This document shows positions 40,224-51,060 of a stretch of 64,000 nt of DNA, one piece after another. The first letter of the stretch is position 1; each line of letters begins with the position of its first letter. The stretch is from NCBI RefSeq assembly GCF_010993775.1, contig NZ_WOTO01000006.1, forward strand, positions 171,934 through 235,933, written 5' to 3'. The notes under the pieces were generated by a model, which searched no databases, was not told the DNA's origin, and worked only from the letters and a program-made list of their open reading frames with translations. Position numbers and translations under genes: made by a program. This DNA comes from Fodinicola feengrottensis (GTDB taxonomy: Bacteria > Actinomycetota > Actinomycetes > Mycobacteriales > HKI-0501).

Positions 40224-42239
40224 ATGCCGAGCGGGACGGGGGCTGGAGGTGTTCCGGGATCCGGCGTCGGTGGCGGTGGTCGGGGCTTCCGCGGATCCGG
40301 CGAAATGGGGGCATTGGTTGGCGTCCGGCGCGCTTGCCGGGCGGCATCGGCGGCGCGTCGACCTGGTGAACCGTGGCGGCGGGCAGGTGCTGGGGCAGCG
40401 GTGCGTACGGCGGCTGTCCGAGCTCGCGGAGCCGCCGGAGTTGGTCGCGCTGTGTGTGCCGGCCAACGCCATCGAACGGATCGTCGACGAGGCGCTTGAG
40501 ATGGGTGTGCGCGGCTTTGTCGGCATCGCCGCCGGGGTGCCGGACGAGCGCCAGCTGGCGGCCCGGGATCCGGGCCGCCGGAGCTCGGCTGGTCGGACCG
40601 AACAGCCTCGGCATCTTTGACGCGGCCAGTGACCTGCGGCTGGCGTGGGGCGGTTTCACCGCCGGGCCGCTCGCGATCGTCTCGCAGAGCGGGCAGATTG
40701 GCTCGGAGATCGCGACTCTTGGGGCGCGCCAAGGGATCGGGATCGCCCGGTTGGTGTCGGTCGGCAACCAGTCGGACGTGACGGCCGTGGAAATGCTGGC
40801 TGATCTGGTAAACCATCGGCTGACCAGGATGATCGCGCTCTATCTGGAGAGTTTCGCCGGCGGCGAGGCACTTTTCGAGACCCTGCGCGAATTACGGGCC
40901 GCCGGGAAGCCGACGGTCGTCTTGACCGTGGGTGCCAGCGCGGCGAGCAGCCGGTTGGCTCGCTCGCACACCGGATCGCTCACGTCGTCGCTGGACGTGG
41001 TCGACGCGGCCTGTCGGGCGGCCGGGGTGGTACGGGTGCAGACGCCGGCCCAGCTAGTCACGGCGGCCCGTGCCTTCCTTGCTGGCACGGCGATCCCGGC
41101 TGGTCGGCGGGTCGCGATCGTGGCAGACAGTGGCGGACAGGGTGGCATCGCCGCCGACCAGGCCGCTGGCGCTGGGTTGTCGGTGCCAAGCTTTTCGTCC
41201 GCTCTCTCGGAAAGCATCGGCTCTGTGCTGTCGGCGGCCGCGGCCCACGTGAATCCGGTGGATCTGGCCGGTGCCGGCGAGCGGGAGTTGGCCAGCTATG
41301 CCGAAACCATCGATCGGGCGCTCGCCACCGACGAGGTCGACGGGGCCATCCTGACCGGCTATTTCGGTTGTTATGGCTCGGATACGCCGACGCTCGCTGA
41401 GCGCGAGCTGGAGGTCGCGCAGCGGCTCGGGAAGATCGCCGCCACTTACCGAAAACCGCTCGTCGTGCACACGATGGGCAGCCAGGGCCCGGTCACCGAG
41501 GAGCTCTGGGAGGTCGGCGTGCCGGCCTTCCCGACCATCGAGGCCGCGGTGTTCGCGCTCGCTCGGTTGGCTGATTTTAAAGATGTGAAACGAGAAAGGC
41601 CGGCAGGCCCGGTGCGTACGACCAGGATCCCCGGCGGATACTGGGCGGCCCGCGAAGCGCTGTCGGCGTACGGCATCCCCTTCCCCGCCGCCCGGCTCTT
41701 TCCCTTTGTCGACGACACGTTGTCGCCGCCGTACGTGCTGAAAGCCGGTTGGCTGGACCACAAAACCGAGGTCGGCGGCATTCGGGTCGCACTGGCGGAC
41801 CGGGACGCGGTGTCCGCCGCGTACGAGCAGATGCGCGCCAGACTCGGCGATGGCGAATATGTGGTGGAGGAGCAGGACCTGCGGGAGGACGTGGTCGAAA
41901 TGTTGGTCGGCGTCCGCCGGGACCCGGATTTTGGTGGTGGTGGTGGCGATCGGCGCCGGTGGTACGGCCGCCCAGCTGCAGCGGGACCTTGCGGTGGAGC
42001 TGGCGCCGGTGTCGCCGGAGACAGCCGCCGCGATGATCGACCGGCTGCGCTGCGCGCCCCTGCTGCATGGCTGGCGTGGTCGTGCGCGGACCGATGTCGT
42101 CGCTCTCGCCCGGCTGGTGGCCGAGATTTCCCAGCTGCCGCTGGAGTTCGCGGAGCTGGAGCTGAACCCGGTCCGGGTCGGCCCAGCCGGCGTGCTTGCG
42201 GTGGACGTACTGCTCGTACCGGAAGAAGGACGGTCATGA
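40224..42239 (+). CDS. Acyl-CoA synthetase, NDP-forming type (acetate-CoA ligase family; three frameshifts)
   Basis: About 670 residues. ATG 40224 has GGGAG 8 bases upstream; removing one G from the run near 40235 gives the expected start into VFRDPASVAVVGAS. The CoA-binding domain is followed by succinyl-CoA ligase-like domains (IVSQSGQIGSEIATLGARQG; catalytic His in RSHTGSLTSS) and an ATP-grasp end (VLKAGWLDHKTEVGGIRVAL). Other breaks are near 40575 and in the GGT repeats near 41935. It activates an organic acid with ATP and CoA. Its stop overlaps the acyl-CoA dehydrogenase start. Confidence 0.85.
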
Positions 42240-43394
42240 CGATCCCGGCCTGGCCGTTGACCGACGAACAGCGGCAGATTGTCCAGCTGTGCCAGGACTT
42301 CGCTCGTCGGGAGATTCGTCCGCGCGGCCGTGAAGTGGATGAGGCGGACGTGGTCACCCCGGTCGACATCTTCCAGAAGGCGGCGCAGGTCGGCATCGCC
42401 GATTTCATGCTGCCAGCGGAATATGGCGGCGGCGGGATCACCGATGTGTTCACCCAGTGTCTGGTCCAGGAGGAGCTCTGTTGGGGTGATCCGGGGATCG
42501 GGAATTTGGTGTGCTCCAACGGTTTTTTTTTTTCGCTGACCCGATCTTGATGCTGGGCACCGAGGGACCAGCGGAAGCGGTGGCTCACCCCGCTGTCCGG
42601 CGCGGACGCGCCGATGACCGCGTTGGCCACCACCGAGGCGGAGTCCGGATCGGACGCGGCCTCGATTCGTACGACCGCGACCAAGGTCGAAGGCGGTTAT
42701 CGGCTCAACGGCCGGAAGACCTGGATCTCCAACGCCGGCGCCGCGGAGGTCTACGTCATCTTCGCCAAGACCGATATTAGTCAGCGATCTGGTGGTGTTA
42801 CCGCGTTCCTGCTGAAAAAGCCGGCCGCGGGAATGACTTTCGGTGCGCCGATGCGCAAGATGGGGCAGCGGGCGATCGTCTGCCGGGAGATCTTTCTCGA
42901 TGACGTGTACGTGCCGACGGAAGACCGGTTAGGTGAGGAAGGGCAGGGTTTTCGCGGCCTGATGGGGACCTTCGATGTCTCCCGGGTGGTGCTCGGCGCG
43001 GCCGCGCTCGGTGCGGCCCGGGCCGCGTACGAATTCGCCTTGGACTATGCGAAAACACGCAGGGCAGTTCGGCGTACCGATCATCGAGCATCAGGCGGTC
43101 GCCTTCCGGTTGGCCGACATGGCCACCAAAATCGAGGCGGCCCGGCTGCTCGTCCACCATGCCGCCCGGGTGATCGACAGTGGCCAGACAGCCACCGGCC
43201 TCGCGGCGATGGCCAAGCTGACGGCCTCCGAAACGGCGATGTTCGTGACCTGGGCGGCCGTGCAGACGCTCGGTGGCTGGGGCTATTCGCGGGAATTCCC
43301 CGTCGAGCAATGGATGCGGGACGTGAAGCTGGAGGAGATCGAGGAGGGCACCTCTGACATCATGCGCCTGGTGATCTCCCGGAACCTCGGGTAA
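42236..43394 (+). CDS. Acyl-CoA dehydrogenase (three frameshifts)
   Basis: About 386 residues, a standard ACAD length. Visible elements: ADFMLPAEYGGGGITDVFTQ, ATTEAESGSDAAS with the FAD/substrate loop, YRLNGRKTWISNA, RKMGQRAIVCREIFLDDVYV, and a C-terminal VKLEEIEEGTSDIMRLVI with the Glu region. Breaks occur at an 11-base T-run (42533-42543), near 42580 and near 43060. The T-run is far longer than needed for the expected Phe codons. Flavin-dependent alpha,beta-desaturation of an acyl-CoA fits the upstream CoA ligase. Confidence 0.87.
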
Positions 43395-43398
43395 CGCG

Positions 43399-43992
43399 AT
43401 GCCGCGCCCCAGTGTGGAAGTCGAGCGCCGCCAGCAGATTCTGGACGCGACCTGTGCGGTGATCGCGAAATCCGGCCTCCAGCAGCTTCGGGTGGCGGAT
43501 GTGGCGACCGCGGCCGGCGTCAGCACCGGGACCGTACACTATTACTTCGAAACGAAAAAAGAGCTGGTCGACGCTGCTTTTGTCTTCAATTTCGAGGAGT
43601 CGCTGGCACGCCGGCAGTGGATGCGTGAGTCGACGCGGGAACCGTTGGAGTTGCTGCAGGAGATTGTCGAGTCTTACCTGCCGTCTTCCGGAAAATCGCT
43701 GCGGGCCTGGCGGGTGTGGGCGCAGCTGTGGGCCGAGGGCATCCGCGATCCGGCTCTGCGGCGGGTGAACGAGGATTTGTACGGCCAGTGGCGGCAGTTG
43801 GTGGCCGAGGTCATCAAGGCCGCCCAGGATGCCGGCACGGCCCGCGCCGGCGACCCGGTGCGGCTGGCGAACATGCTGGTCGGGATGGTCGACGGTCTTG
43901 CCATGCAGGTGCTTTTGCGCTCACCCAGCATGTCCTTGGCCACCATGCGGGAAACCTGCCGCGTTTTCGTCACGGACTTGGTCGGCTGCTGA
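43399..43992 (+). CDS. TetR-family regulator of the acyl-CoA operon
   Basis: 197 residues, intact. It begins 4 bases after the dehydrogenase stop. The helix-turn-helix is LRVADVATAAGVSTGTVHYYF; the C-terminal half resembles BetI-like TetR_C domains (WRVWAQLWAEGIRDPALRRV). Placement as the third gene of the unit suggests acyl-CoA-responsive repression of the operon. Confidence 0.9.
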   Translation: MPRPSVEVERRQQILDATCAVIAKSGLQQLRVADVATAAGVSTGTVHYYFETKKELVDAAFVFNFEESLARRQWMRESTREPLELLQEIVESYLPSSGKSLRAWRVWAQLWAEGIRDPALRRVNEDLYGQWRQLVAEVIKAAQDAGTARAGDPVRLANMLVGMVDGLAMQVLLRSPSMSLATMRETCRVFVTDLVGC

Positions 43993-44004
43993 CCCCTTTC
44001 GCTG

Positions 44005-44644
44005 TTATTCGGGCCATTCGTTGCGCAGGATCGTGTCCACAAAGTCCTCCCGGACAAACGATGGATCGAAATGGGCAAGTACGTCGGCGTTGACCGTGCC
44101 GAAGGTCGTCCGCGGGCGGTTGATGACGCCACGGGTGAACGCGGCCAGGATCTGCTTCTTGAATTCCGGCCGCGGATGCGCTGCCGTCACCTCGGCCACC
44201 AGCCCGGGGTCCAGGTCGCGGTAGCCGATGCCCAGTACGTCGGTCTCCACGCCCGCGGAGACCAGCGCGGTCTCGGGCTCGAGGAACTCCGGAACGCCGG
44301 GCGTGGTGTGCAATGCGATGCCCAGCCACACTTTGCGGGCAGCGTCGGCGGGCACGCCGTGTTCGGTGAGGAACCGCGCAGCGGTGTTGGCGCCGTCCAC
44401 CTCGAATCGGAGATCGGTCGAGGCGTACTTCTCGGTGAGCCCGAGGTCGTGGAACATCGCGCCGACGTACAGCAATTCCAGATCCGGACTTAACCCGCGC
44501 CGCTGGCCTTGGAGGGCACCGAAAAAAAAACACTCGGCGCGAATGGTGGTAGAGCAGCTCGTCAGTAACCGCGCGTACCAACTCGGTGGCTTCCCGCACG
44601 AGGTGGGTATCCGGGATGCTCACGCCGGCAATCGTCTCGGTCAT
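44005..44644 (-). CDS. HD-domain protein (one frameshift)
   Basis: About 213 residues from ATG 44644. HD motif elements: LLYHHSRRVFFF, then AMFHDLGLT and the later DILRNEWPE-type end. The break lies at the A9 run 44522-44530; the corrected join reads RVFFFGALQGQRRGLSPDLE. This is the cyanamide-hydratase-like branch of HD proteins; metal ligands H and HD are intact. Substrate unknown. It converges with the TetR gene and is divergent from an AraC-type regulator. Confidence 0.8.
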
Positions 44645-44713
44645 GGTCGTTCTCCCTCGCTTGCGTTCGTGCTGAACACCGTCATCCTCGGCCGCGTACG
44701 CTGGGCCCGGCCA

Positions 44714-44727
44714 TGTCCGGCCGGACA
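44714..44727. promoter_or_regulatory. Perfect 14-bp palindrome TGTCCGGCCGGACA
   Basis: It lies in the divergent region between the HD protein and the GlxA-type regulator, 36 bases before the latter's ATG. Possible operator. Confidence 0.5.
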
Positions 44728-44762
44728 GCTATCCCACAGATACGGACCTCTGGAGGCGACCG

Positions 44763-45717
44763 ATGGCAAGGGTCGGGGGGTGCTGGTGTTTGACGGCGCT
44801 CAGCTACTCGACGTGTCGGGTCCTGTCGACGTACTGCCGCCGCCGCCGCCCGCGCTCGCGGTGCCGACTACGACGTCACGCTGATCGGCTGGCCACACAC
44901 CGAACCGGTCACCTCGGCCGGCGTACGGCTTCGTTGCGACACCCCTGTCGAGGCAGCCGGTCGGCTCGACACCCTGATCGTCACCGGCGCCGACGACCTG
45001 ACCAGGCTGCCCGCTGATACTCAGGCGCGGCAGCTGCTGACGACGCTGGTCTCCCCGCGGACCCGGGTCGCGTCGGTCTGCACCGGCGCGTTCGTACTGG
45101 CCCGCGCCGGCCTGCTCGACGGCCACCAAGCCACCACTCATTGGCGATATGCGTCGGCGTTGGCGACCCAGTTTCCCCAGGTGGACGTGCGACCCGACGC
45201 GATCTTCATCCGCAGCGGGCGGTTCGTCAGCAGTGCCGGAGTGACGGCTGGCATCGATTTGACGCTCGCGCTCGTCGAGGAGGACCACGGTCCCGACCTC
45301 GCCCGCGAAGTCGCCCGCGAACTGGTCGTGTTTCTGCGCCGTCCCGGCGGACAGTCGCAGTTCTCCGTCCGTACGGAGCTGCCGCCCGTCCAGGACCAGC
45401 GGCTGCGGCAGGTCATCGACCTGGTCGCGGCCGCCCCGGCCGAGGAACACACCGCCCAGTCCCTGGCCCGCGCCGCGACCATGACCCCGCGCCATCTGCG
45501 CCGCCTGTTCCGCGACCAGCTGGGCACCACGCCGGGTCACTACCTCGAACGGGTCCGTCTGGAGGCCGCCCGCGCACTTCTGGAGGCTGGTACGACAGTG
45601 ACCAGCGCTGCCCGTGCCAGTGGCTTCGGCAGCGACGAATCACTCCGCCGCGCCTTCCACGCGACCCACAACGTCTCGCCATCGACCTATCAGCACCGGT
45701 TCCGCACCACCCGCTGA
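44763..45717 (+). CDS. GlxA-family regulator (DJ-1/PfpI domain plus AraC HTH; two frameshifts)
   Basis: About 318 residues. ATG 44763 has GGAGG 7 bases upstream. The N-terminal DJ-1-like domain contains VLVFDGAQLLDVSGPVDV and VASVCTGAFVLARAGLLDGH; the C-terminal AraC domain has two HTH units (HTAQSLARAATMTPRHLRRL; SAARASGFGSDESLRRAFHA). Breaks are at the G6 run 44775-44780 and near 44860. Such regulators often sense small nitrogenous compounds; the divergent HD gene is the obvious target. Confidence 0.86.
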
Positions 45718-46009
45718 CGCCGCCGGAGGCGAGCCACTCCAGAACCGAGGCAGATACCTTCCCTTGTGGGCTTGCGCGCGTCCTGGGGAGCCGGGTGTCG
45801 TGAGATGAGCCATACTTCCGGCAGGTGCCCAGGTAGCTACTGGTAAGTAACATGTGGGTGGCGAATGCAACAACCGCTGCACGTTGACCCTGCCCCCAGG
45901 AAGCGGAAGCCTCGGGGCACCCGGGTGAGGCGTGCCGCACACGGTGGTCGTAGGAATAACGTCGTACGAACAACTCAGTGGTCAGCGCCGGTAGGAGGTC
46001 GAGCCAGCA

Positions 46010-46792
46010 GTGAACATCGTCGTACTCGTCAAGCAGGTGCCTGACTCAGGACTTGAGCGCAACCTTCGACAAGACGACAAGACCGTCGACCGCGACGCCG
46101 GCAACCTCGTCATCGGTGAGCTGGACGAATACGCGATCGAAGAGGCATTGAAGCTAAAAGAGGCGCACGGCGGCGAGGTCACCGTGCTGACGGTCGGCCC
46201 CGAGAAGGCCACCGAGACAATCCGCAAGGCGCTGTCGATGGGCCCGGACAAGGCCGTCCACGTCAGCGACCCCGCGATTCACGGTTCGGACACGGTTGCC
46301 ACCTCGGCGATCATCGCGGCGGCGCTGGGCAAGCTGGAGTACGACCTGGTCATCGCGGGTGCGGAATCCACTGACGGGCAGACCGGCGCACTGCCGGCGA
46401 TGCTGTCCGAGCGCCTCGGCATCGCCCAGCTGACCGGCGCCCGCAAGCTCACCGTGGACGGCGACAAGCTGACGACGATCGAGCGGCAGACCGACGACGG
46501 CTACGAGGTAATCGAGGCCACCACGCCGGCGATAGTCAGCGTTTGGGACACCATCAACGAACCGCGCTACCCGTCCTTCAAGGGCATCATGCAGGCGAAG
46601 AAGAAGCCTGTGGAGACGTACTCGCTGTCCGACCTCGGCGTCTCCGCTGACCAGGTCGGTCTGGACAGCGCCTGGTCCGAGGTCCTGGAGTTCTCCGGCC
46701 GGCCGCCCAAGGGCGCCGGCGTGAAGGTGCCGGACGAGGGCGATGGCGGCAGCAAGCTGGTCGAGTTCCTCGCCACCCAGAAGATCGTCTGA
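46010..46792 (+). CDS. etfB: Electron transfer flavoprotein beta subunit
   Basis: 260 residues, intact, from GTG 46010 with GGAGG 12 bases upstream. It starts MNIVVLVKQVPDSG and has AGAESTDGQTGALPAMLSER, the EtfB/FixA signature and AMP-binding region. It passes electrons from acyl-CoA dehydrogenases with EtfA; an acyl-CoA dehydrogenase gene lies 2.6 kb upstream. Matches Rv3029c by position. Confidence 0.96.
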   Translation: MNIVVLVKQVPDSGLERNLRQDDKTVDRDAGNLVIGELDEYAIEEALKLKEAHGGEVTVLTVGPEKATETIRKALSMGPDKAVHVSDPAIHGSDTVATSAIIAAALGKLEYDLVIAGAESTDGQTGALPAMLSERLGIAQLTGARKLTVDGDKLTTIERQTDDGYEVIEATTPAIVSVWDTINEPRYPSFKGIMQAKKKPVETYSLSDLGVSADQVGLDSAWSEVLEFSGRPPKGAGVKVPDEGDGGSKLVEFLATQKIV

Positions 46793-46829
46793 CCCGTAGC
46801 CACCATAGATTCAGGAAGGATCCATCCTC

Positions 46830-47795
<966 letters not shown>

Positions 47796-47817
47796 TTTCT
47801 GGCAGGTAACAGCGTTT

Positions 47818-47850
47818 GAGCCGGCGTACGCACGACGTACGCCGGCTCAG
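47818..47850 (+). terminator. 14-bp stem hairpin after etfBA
   Basis: TGAGCCGGCGTACG (47818-47831) pairs exactly with 47837-47850 around CACGA, 23 bases after the etfA stop. No T-run follows, as is usual for many actinobacterial terminators. Confidence 0.7.
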
Positions 47851-47896
47851 TCGTCTCGGGCCTGGGGAATGTCGGTGTCAGACTAGGCTGGACCAC

Positions 47897-49062
47897 GTGA
47901 CTTATCTCGACCACGCGGCCACCACCCCGATGCTGCCTGAGGCCAGGGATGCCCTGGTGGCGGCGTTGGGGGAGCACGGCAACCCCTCGTCGTTGCACGC
48001 GAGCGGGCGGCGGGCGCGGCGGGCGGTGGAGGAGTCGCGGGAGCGGATCGCGGCGGCGATCGATCGGCTGCCGGCCGAGCGAGGTGATCTTCACCAGCGG
48101 CGGTACGGAGAGCGACAACCTGGCCGTCAAGGGCATCTTCTGGTCGCGGCGGGACGCCGATCCGGCCCGTACGCGGGTGCTGACCAGCGCCATCGAGCAT
48201 CACGCCATCTTGGACACGGTCGAGTGGCTCACCGAGCACGAGCGGGCCGCCGGCGAGTTCCTGCCGGTGGACGCGTACGGCCGGTTGACCGTGGACACTC
48301 TCCAAGGCGCGCTCGCCGAGCGGGCCGACAGAGTCGCGGTCATCAGCGTGCAGTGGGCGAACAACGAGGTCGGGACGGTCCAACCGATCCCGGAGCTGGC
48401 TGAGCTGGCGCACCAGCACGGCATTCCCTTCCACACCGATGCCGTCCAGGCGGTCGCCCAGGTCGCGGTCGACCCGACGCTGGTGGACGCCTTGACGCTG
48501 ACCGGCCACAAGCTCGGCGGCCCGGTCGGCGTCGGCGCCTTGGTGCTCGGCCGCCCAGGTCGCCGCCACTCCCGTCCAGCACGGCGGCGGCGGCCAGGAG
48601 CGGGACGTGCGTTCGGGCACCCTGGACACCGCCGGCATCGTCAGTTTTCTCGGTCGCCGTCGACGCCGCCGTACGCTCGCAGCCGGAGCGGACCGCGCGC
48701 GTCAGGGCCCTGCGCGACGACTTGATCGCACGCGTACGCGACCTGGTGCCGGACGCGATCCTCAACGGCGATCCGACCGACCGGCTGCCCGGCAACGCGC
48801 ACTTTTCCTTTCCCGGCTGCGAAGGCGACGCGCTGCTGATGCTGCTGGACGCGGCCGGGGTGGAGTGCTCCACCGGCTCGGCCTGCTCCGCCGGTGTCGC
48901 CGAGCCCTCTCACGTGCTGGTCGCGATGGGCGCCGACCCCGCCCGCGCCCGCTCGTCGCTGCGATTCTCGCTCGGCCACACCTCCGTGCCAGCTGATGTC
49001 GACGCGCTGGTCAAAGCCCTTCCTGGGGCCGTCGAACGGTCCCGCCGCGCCACTGGCGCTGA
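47897..49062 (+). CDS. iscS: Cysteine desulfurase (three frameshifts)
   Basis: About 388 residues from GTG 47897. NifS/IscS features: [38 protein letters not shown], the PLP-lysine segment [18 protein letters not shown], and the active-site Cys loop [20 protein letters not shown]. Breaks lie near 48085, 48560 and 48660. The 3' end is uncertain: in-frame reading continues past ~49060, where TGATGA lies in another phase. It supplies sulfur to Fe-S clusters and to MnmA, encoded downstream. Position matches Rv3025c. Confidence 0.87.
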
Positions 49063-49612
49063 TGATCAGGCGAAGCGCGAGAAGCGGGAGGAGTCCGGCG
49101 AGCGTCCAGGGAATCACGTTGAGCACGACCGGACCGAAAACCGCCACCGTGAACCCGCAGTAGCGGGTGTCCGGGGTAGGGCACACCGTCTGTACGAGCG
49201 ATCCGTAAAAGAAGCCTTTGGTGAGAAGGAACAGGACCATGGCGGCAACCACGGCCGGCACCGCGGCTATCCCGCGGCCGACACGATCGCGCCAGAACCA
49301 GGCCGCCACCAATACGACCGCGGCCAGCAACGTCAGGGGATACCGGTAGAAGTCCCGGCCTGACCAGGTCTCGACCAACCAGCTGGTCGCCAGCAGCAGG
49401 CCAGTCGAGACGGTGACCAACAGCAGGCTCGGCCGCGTGTTGCCGGCCCGGGCCGCCGGCCACCAACTGACCATCAGCAAGGCCACAGCCACCGCAGGCA
49501 GTGCCAGGAACAACCACCCGTTCAGCAGTAGCTGGGTGCCGGCCAGTGCACCGGTGCCCATCAGCCCGAGAACCGCGACGAAGTACGGGTTGCGGCGCCG
49601 GGATTCGGTCAT
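49056..49612 (-). CDS. Multi-pass membrane protein of unknown function
   Basis: About 185 residues from ATG 49612. Five to six hydrophobic segments ([107 protein letters not shown]). The extracellular loop [10 protein letters not shown] has two Cys. The open frame continues leftward into the cysteine desulfurase tail, so the end is approximate; the two genes meet tail to tail. No family recognised. Confidence 0.6.
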
Positions 49613-49644
49613 GGCGCTGATTATGACCGGCCGGTTGACGGGTT

Positions 49645-50403
49645 TTACGTAGAGAGCTGTAACAACTCGGTGACGGTTACGAAGCGGTAGCCGCGGCCGC
49701 GGAGTTGGTCGATGATGGGGCCCAGCGCGTCCCGGGTGGGCTGCCGGCTGGCGTACATGCCATGCAGGATGACGATCGATCCGGGCCGTACGTGCGAAAC
49801 CGTGTAGGCGGTGGTGGCCGCGGCGCTGCGGTCGATTTCCGGGTACGAAATCGGTTCCACGTCCCACATAATCGTCCTGCGGTTGTGCTGCGCCAGATAC
49901 CATGGCAGGACGACGAGCTTTTTGCCGTTTGGCGGCCGAAAATCGATCTCGCCCCGATAGCCGGTCTGTCGGATCAACGCGTCCGTACGGGTGATTTTGT
50001 CGGCGACATAGCCGGGCGTACGGAAAACCATCCGCTCATGCGAATATGTGTGATTGCCGATCTGCTGACCGGCGGCCGCGATTTTCTTTCCCAGCTCTGG
50101 ATATCTCTGCAGCGCGCTGCCGATCAGGAAAAACGTTCCGTGCACCTGTTCGCGCGCGAGAGTGGCGAGCAACGCGTCGGTGCCGGCCGGATCGGGGCCG
50201 TCGTCGAAGGTCAGCGCGACCACTTTCTGAGTGGTTTCCACGCGTGCGGTCAGGCCGCCGAACAGTTGGAACGTACGGGAATCCATAAGTTGCACGGTGC
50301 CGTACGCGCCGAGGCAAAGCACCACGATCGCGGCGACAGAGCCGATGAGTAACCGTCGTCGACGCAAAGGGGTTTTCTTTTCCACTTGGCCAGCCTGTCG
50401 CAT
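49645..50403 (-). CDS. Membrane-anchored polysaccharide deacetylase
   Basis: 252 residues, intact, from ATG 50403. A membrane anchor (LLIGSVAAIVVLCLGAYGTV) is followed by the NodB domain: VALTFDDGPDP (motif 1, residues 65-72), GNHTYSHE (His-x3-His), FRPPNGKK (motif 3) and the late His in IVILHGMYAS. The metal-binding and catalytic residues are all present, so it is a likely carbohydrate esterase family 4 enzyme acting on cell-wall glycan outside the membrane. Confidence 0.9.
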   Translation of the reverse strand: MRQAGQVEKKTPLRRRRLLIGSVAAIVVLCLGAYGTVQLMDSRTFQLFGGLTARVETTQKVVALTFDDGPDPAGTDALLATLAREQVHGTFFLIGSALQRYPELGKKIAAAGQQIGNHTYSHERMVFRTPGYVADKITRTDALIRQTGYRGEIDFRPPNGKKLVVLPWYLAQHNRRTIMWDVEPISYPEIDRSAAATTAYTVSHVRPGSIVILHGMYASRQPTRDALGPIIDQLRGRGYRFVTVTELLQLST

Positions 50404-50449
50404 GCGGACCTTCGCTGGGAAGCGGCGAAGGATGTAGGCTGTCTCAGCC

Positions 50450-51046
50450 TTAGGACGTGTGTGCCTGGGCGATCAGCGCGGCCTGCGTACGACTGCTGAC
50501 GCCGAGTTTTCCAAGCACGTTGCTGACGTGTGTTTTGACCGTACGCTCGGAAAGGGTCAGCCGGCCGGCGATGTCCTGATTGGACAGTCCGGCGCCGAGC
50601 AGGTCCAGGATCTCGCGCTCGCGGGCGGTCAGGGCACCGAGCGGATCCGGCCCACCGGACAGCAGCTCGGCGGCGGACGGGGTCAGCGCGGTAATGCCGG
50701 CGTGGGCGGCTCGTACGGCCGCGGCCAGCTCGGCTCCGCTGGAGTCCTTCAGCGCGAAGCCGGCCGCACCGGCCGCGAGTGCCCGCTGGATCTCGTGCTG
50801 GCGGCCCACCGTTGTCAGCATCACCACCCGCGGCCCGCGGATCTTCGTGAGCAGGTCGAGCCCGTCGACGTCCGGCAGGTGGAGGTCCAGCAGTACGACG
50901 TCCACCTCGTCGTCGCCCAGACGGTTGAGCAGCGCGGTGCCGGTGCCGAGCTGGCCGACCACGGTCAGGTCCGGTTGCGCGTCCAGGATCAGCGCGAGCC
51001 CCTCTCGTACCAGCGCATGGTCGTCGACGACCAGGATCCGGATCAC
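50450..51046 (-). CDS. LuxR-type response regulator
   Basis: 198 residues, intact, from GTG 51046. NarL/FixJ family: receiver with acidic pair DD at 8-9, phospho-acceptor Asp in [10 protein letters not shown] (about 54), conserved Lys in FALKDS; LuxR helix-turn-helix at about 137-192 ([36 protein letters not shown]). Divergent from its histidine kinase, with only 14 bases between the two start codons. Confidence 0.93.
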   Translation of the reverse strand: MIRILVVDDHALVREGLALILDAQPDLTVVGQLGTGTALLNRLGDDEVDVVLLDLHLPDVDGLDLLTKIRGPRVVMLTTVGRQHEIQRALAAGAAGFALKDSSGAELAAAVRAAHAGITALTPSAAELLSGGPDPLGALTAREREILDLLGAGLSNQDIAGRLTLSERTVKTHVSNVLGKLGVSSRTQAALIAQAHTS

Positions 51047-51060
51047 TCCCGCAGACTACG

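Noticed and set aside
40373..42550. An apparent fusion of acyl-CoA synthetase and acyl-CoA dehydrogenase in one frame
   Set aside because: The synthetase end is in another phase with its own stop overlapping the dehydrogenase ATG at 42236; the shared open frame results from an indel near 41935.
42533..44780. Phase-variable switches at homopolymers
   Set aside because: Long runs occur, but the same type of break hits essential genes and non-repeat sites, so sequencing error is a simpler explanation than regulated slippage.
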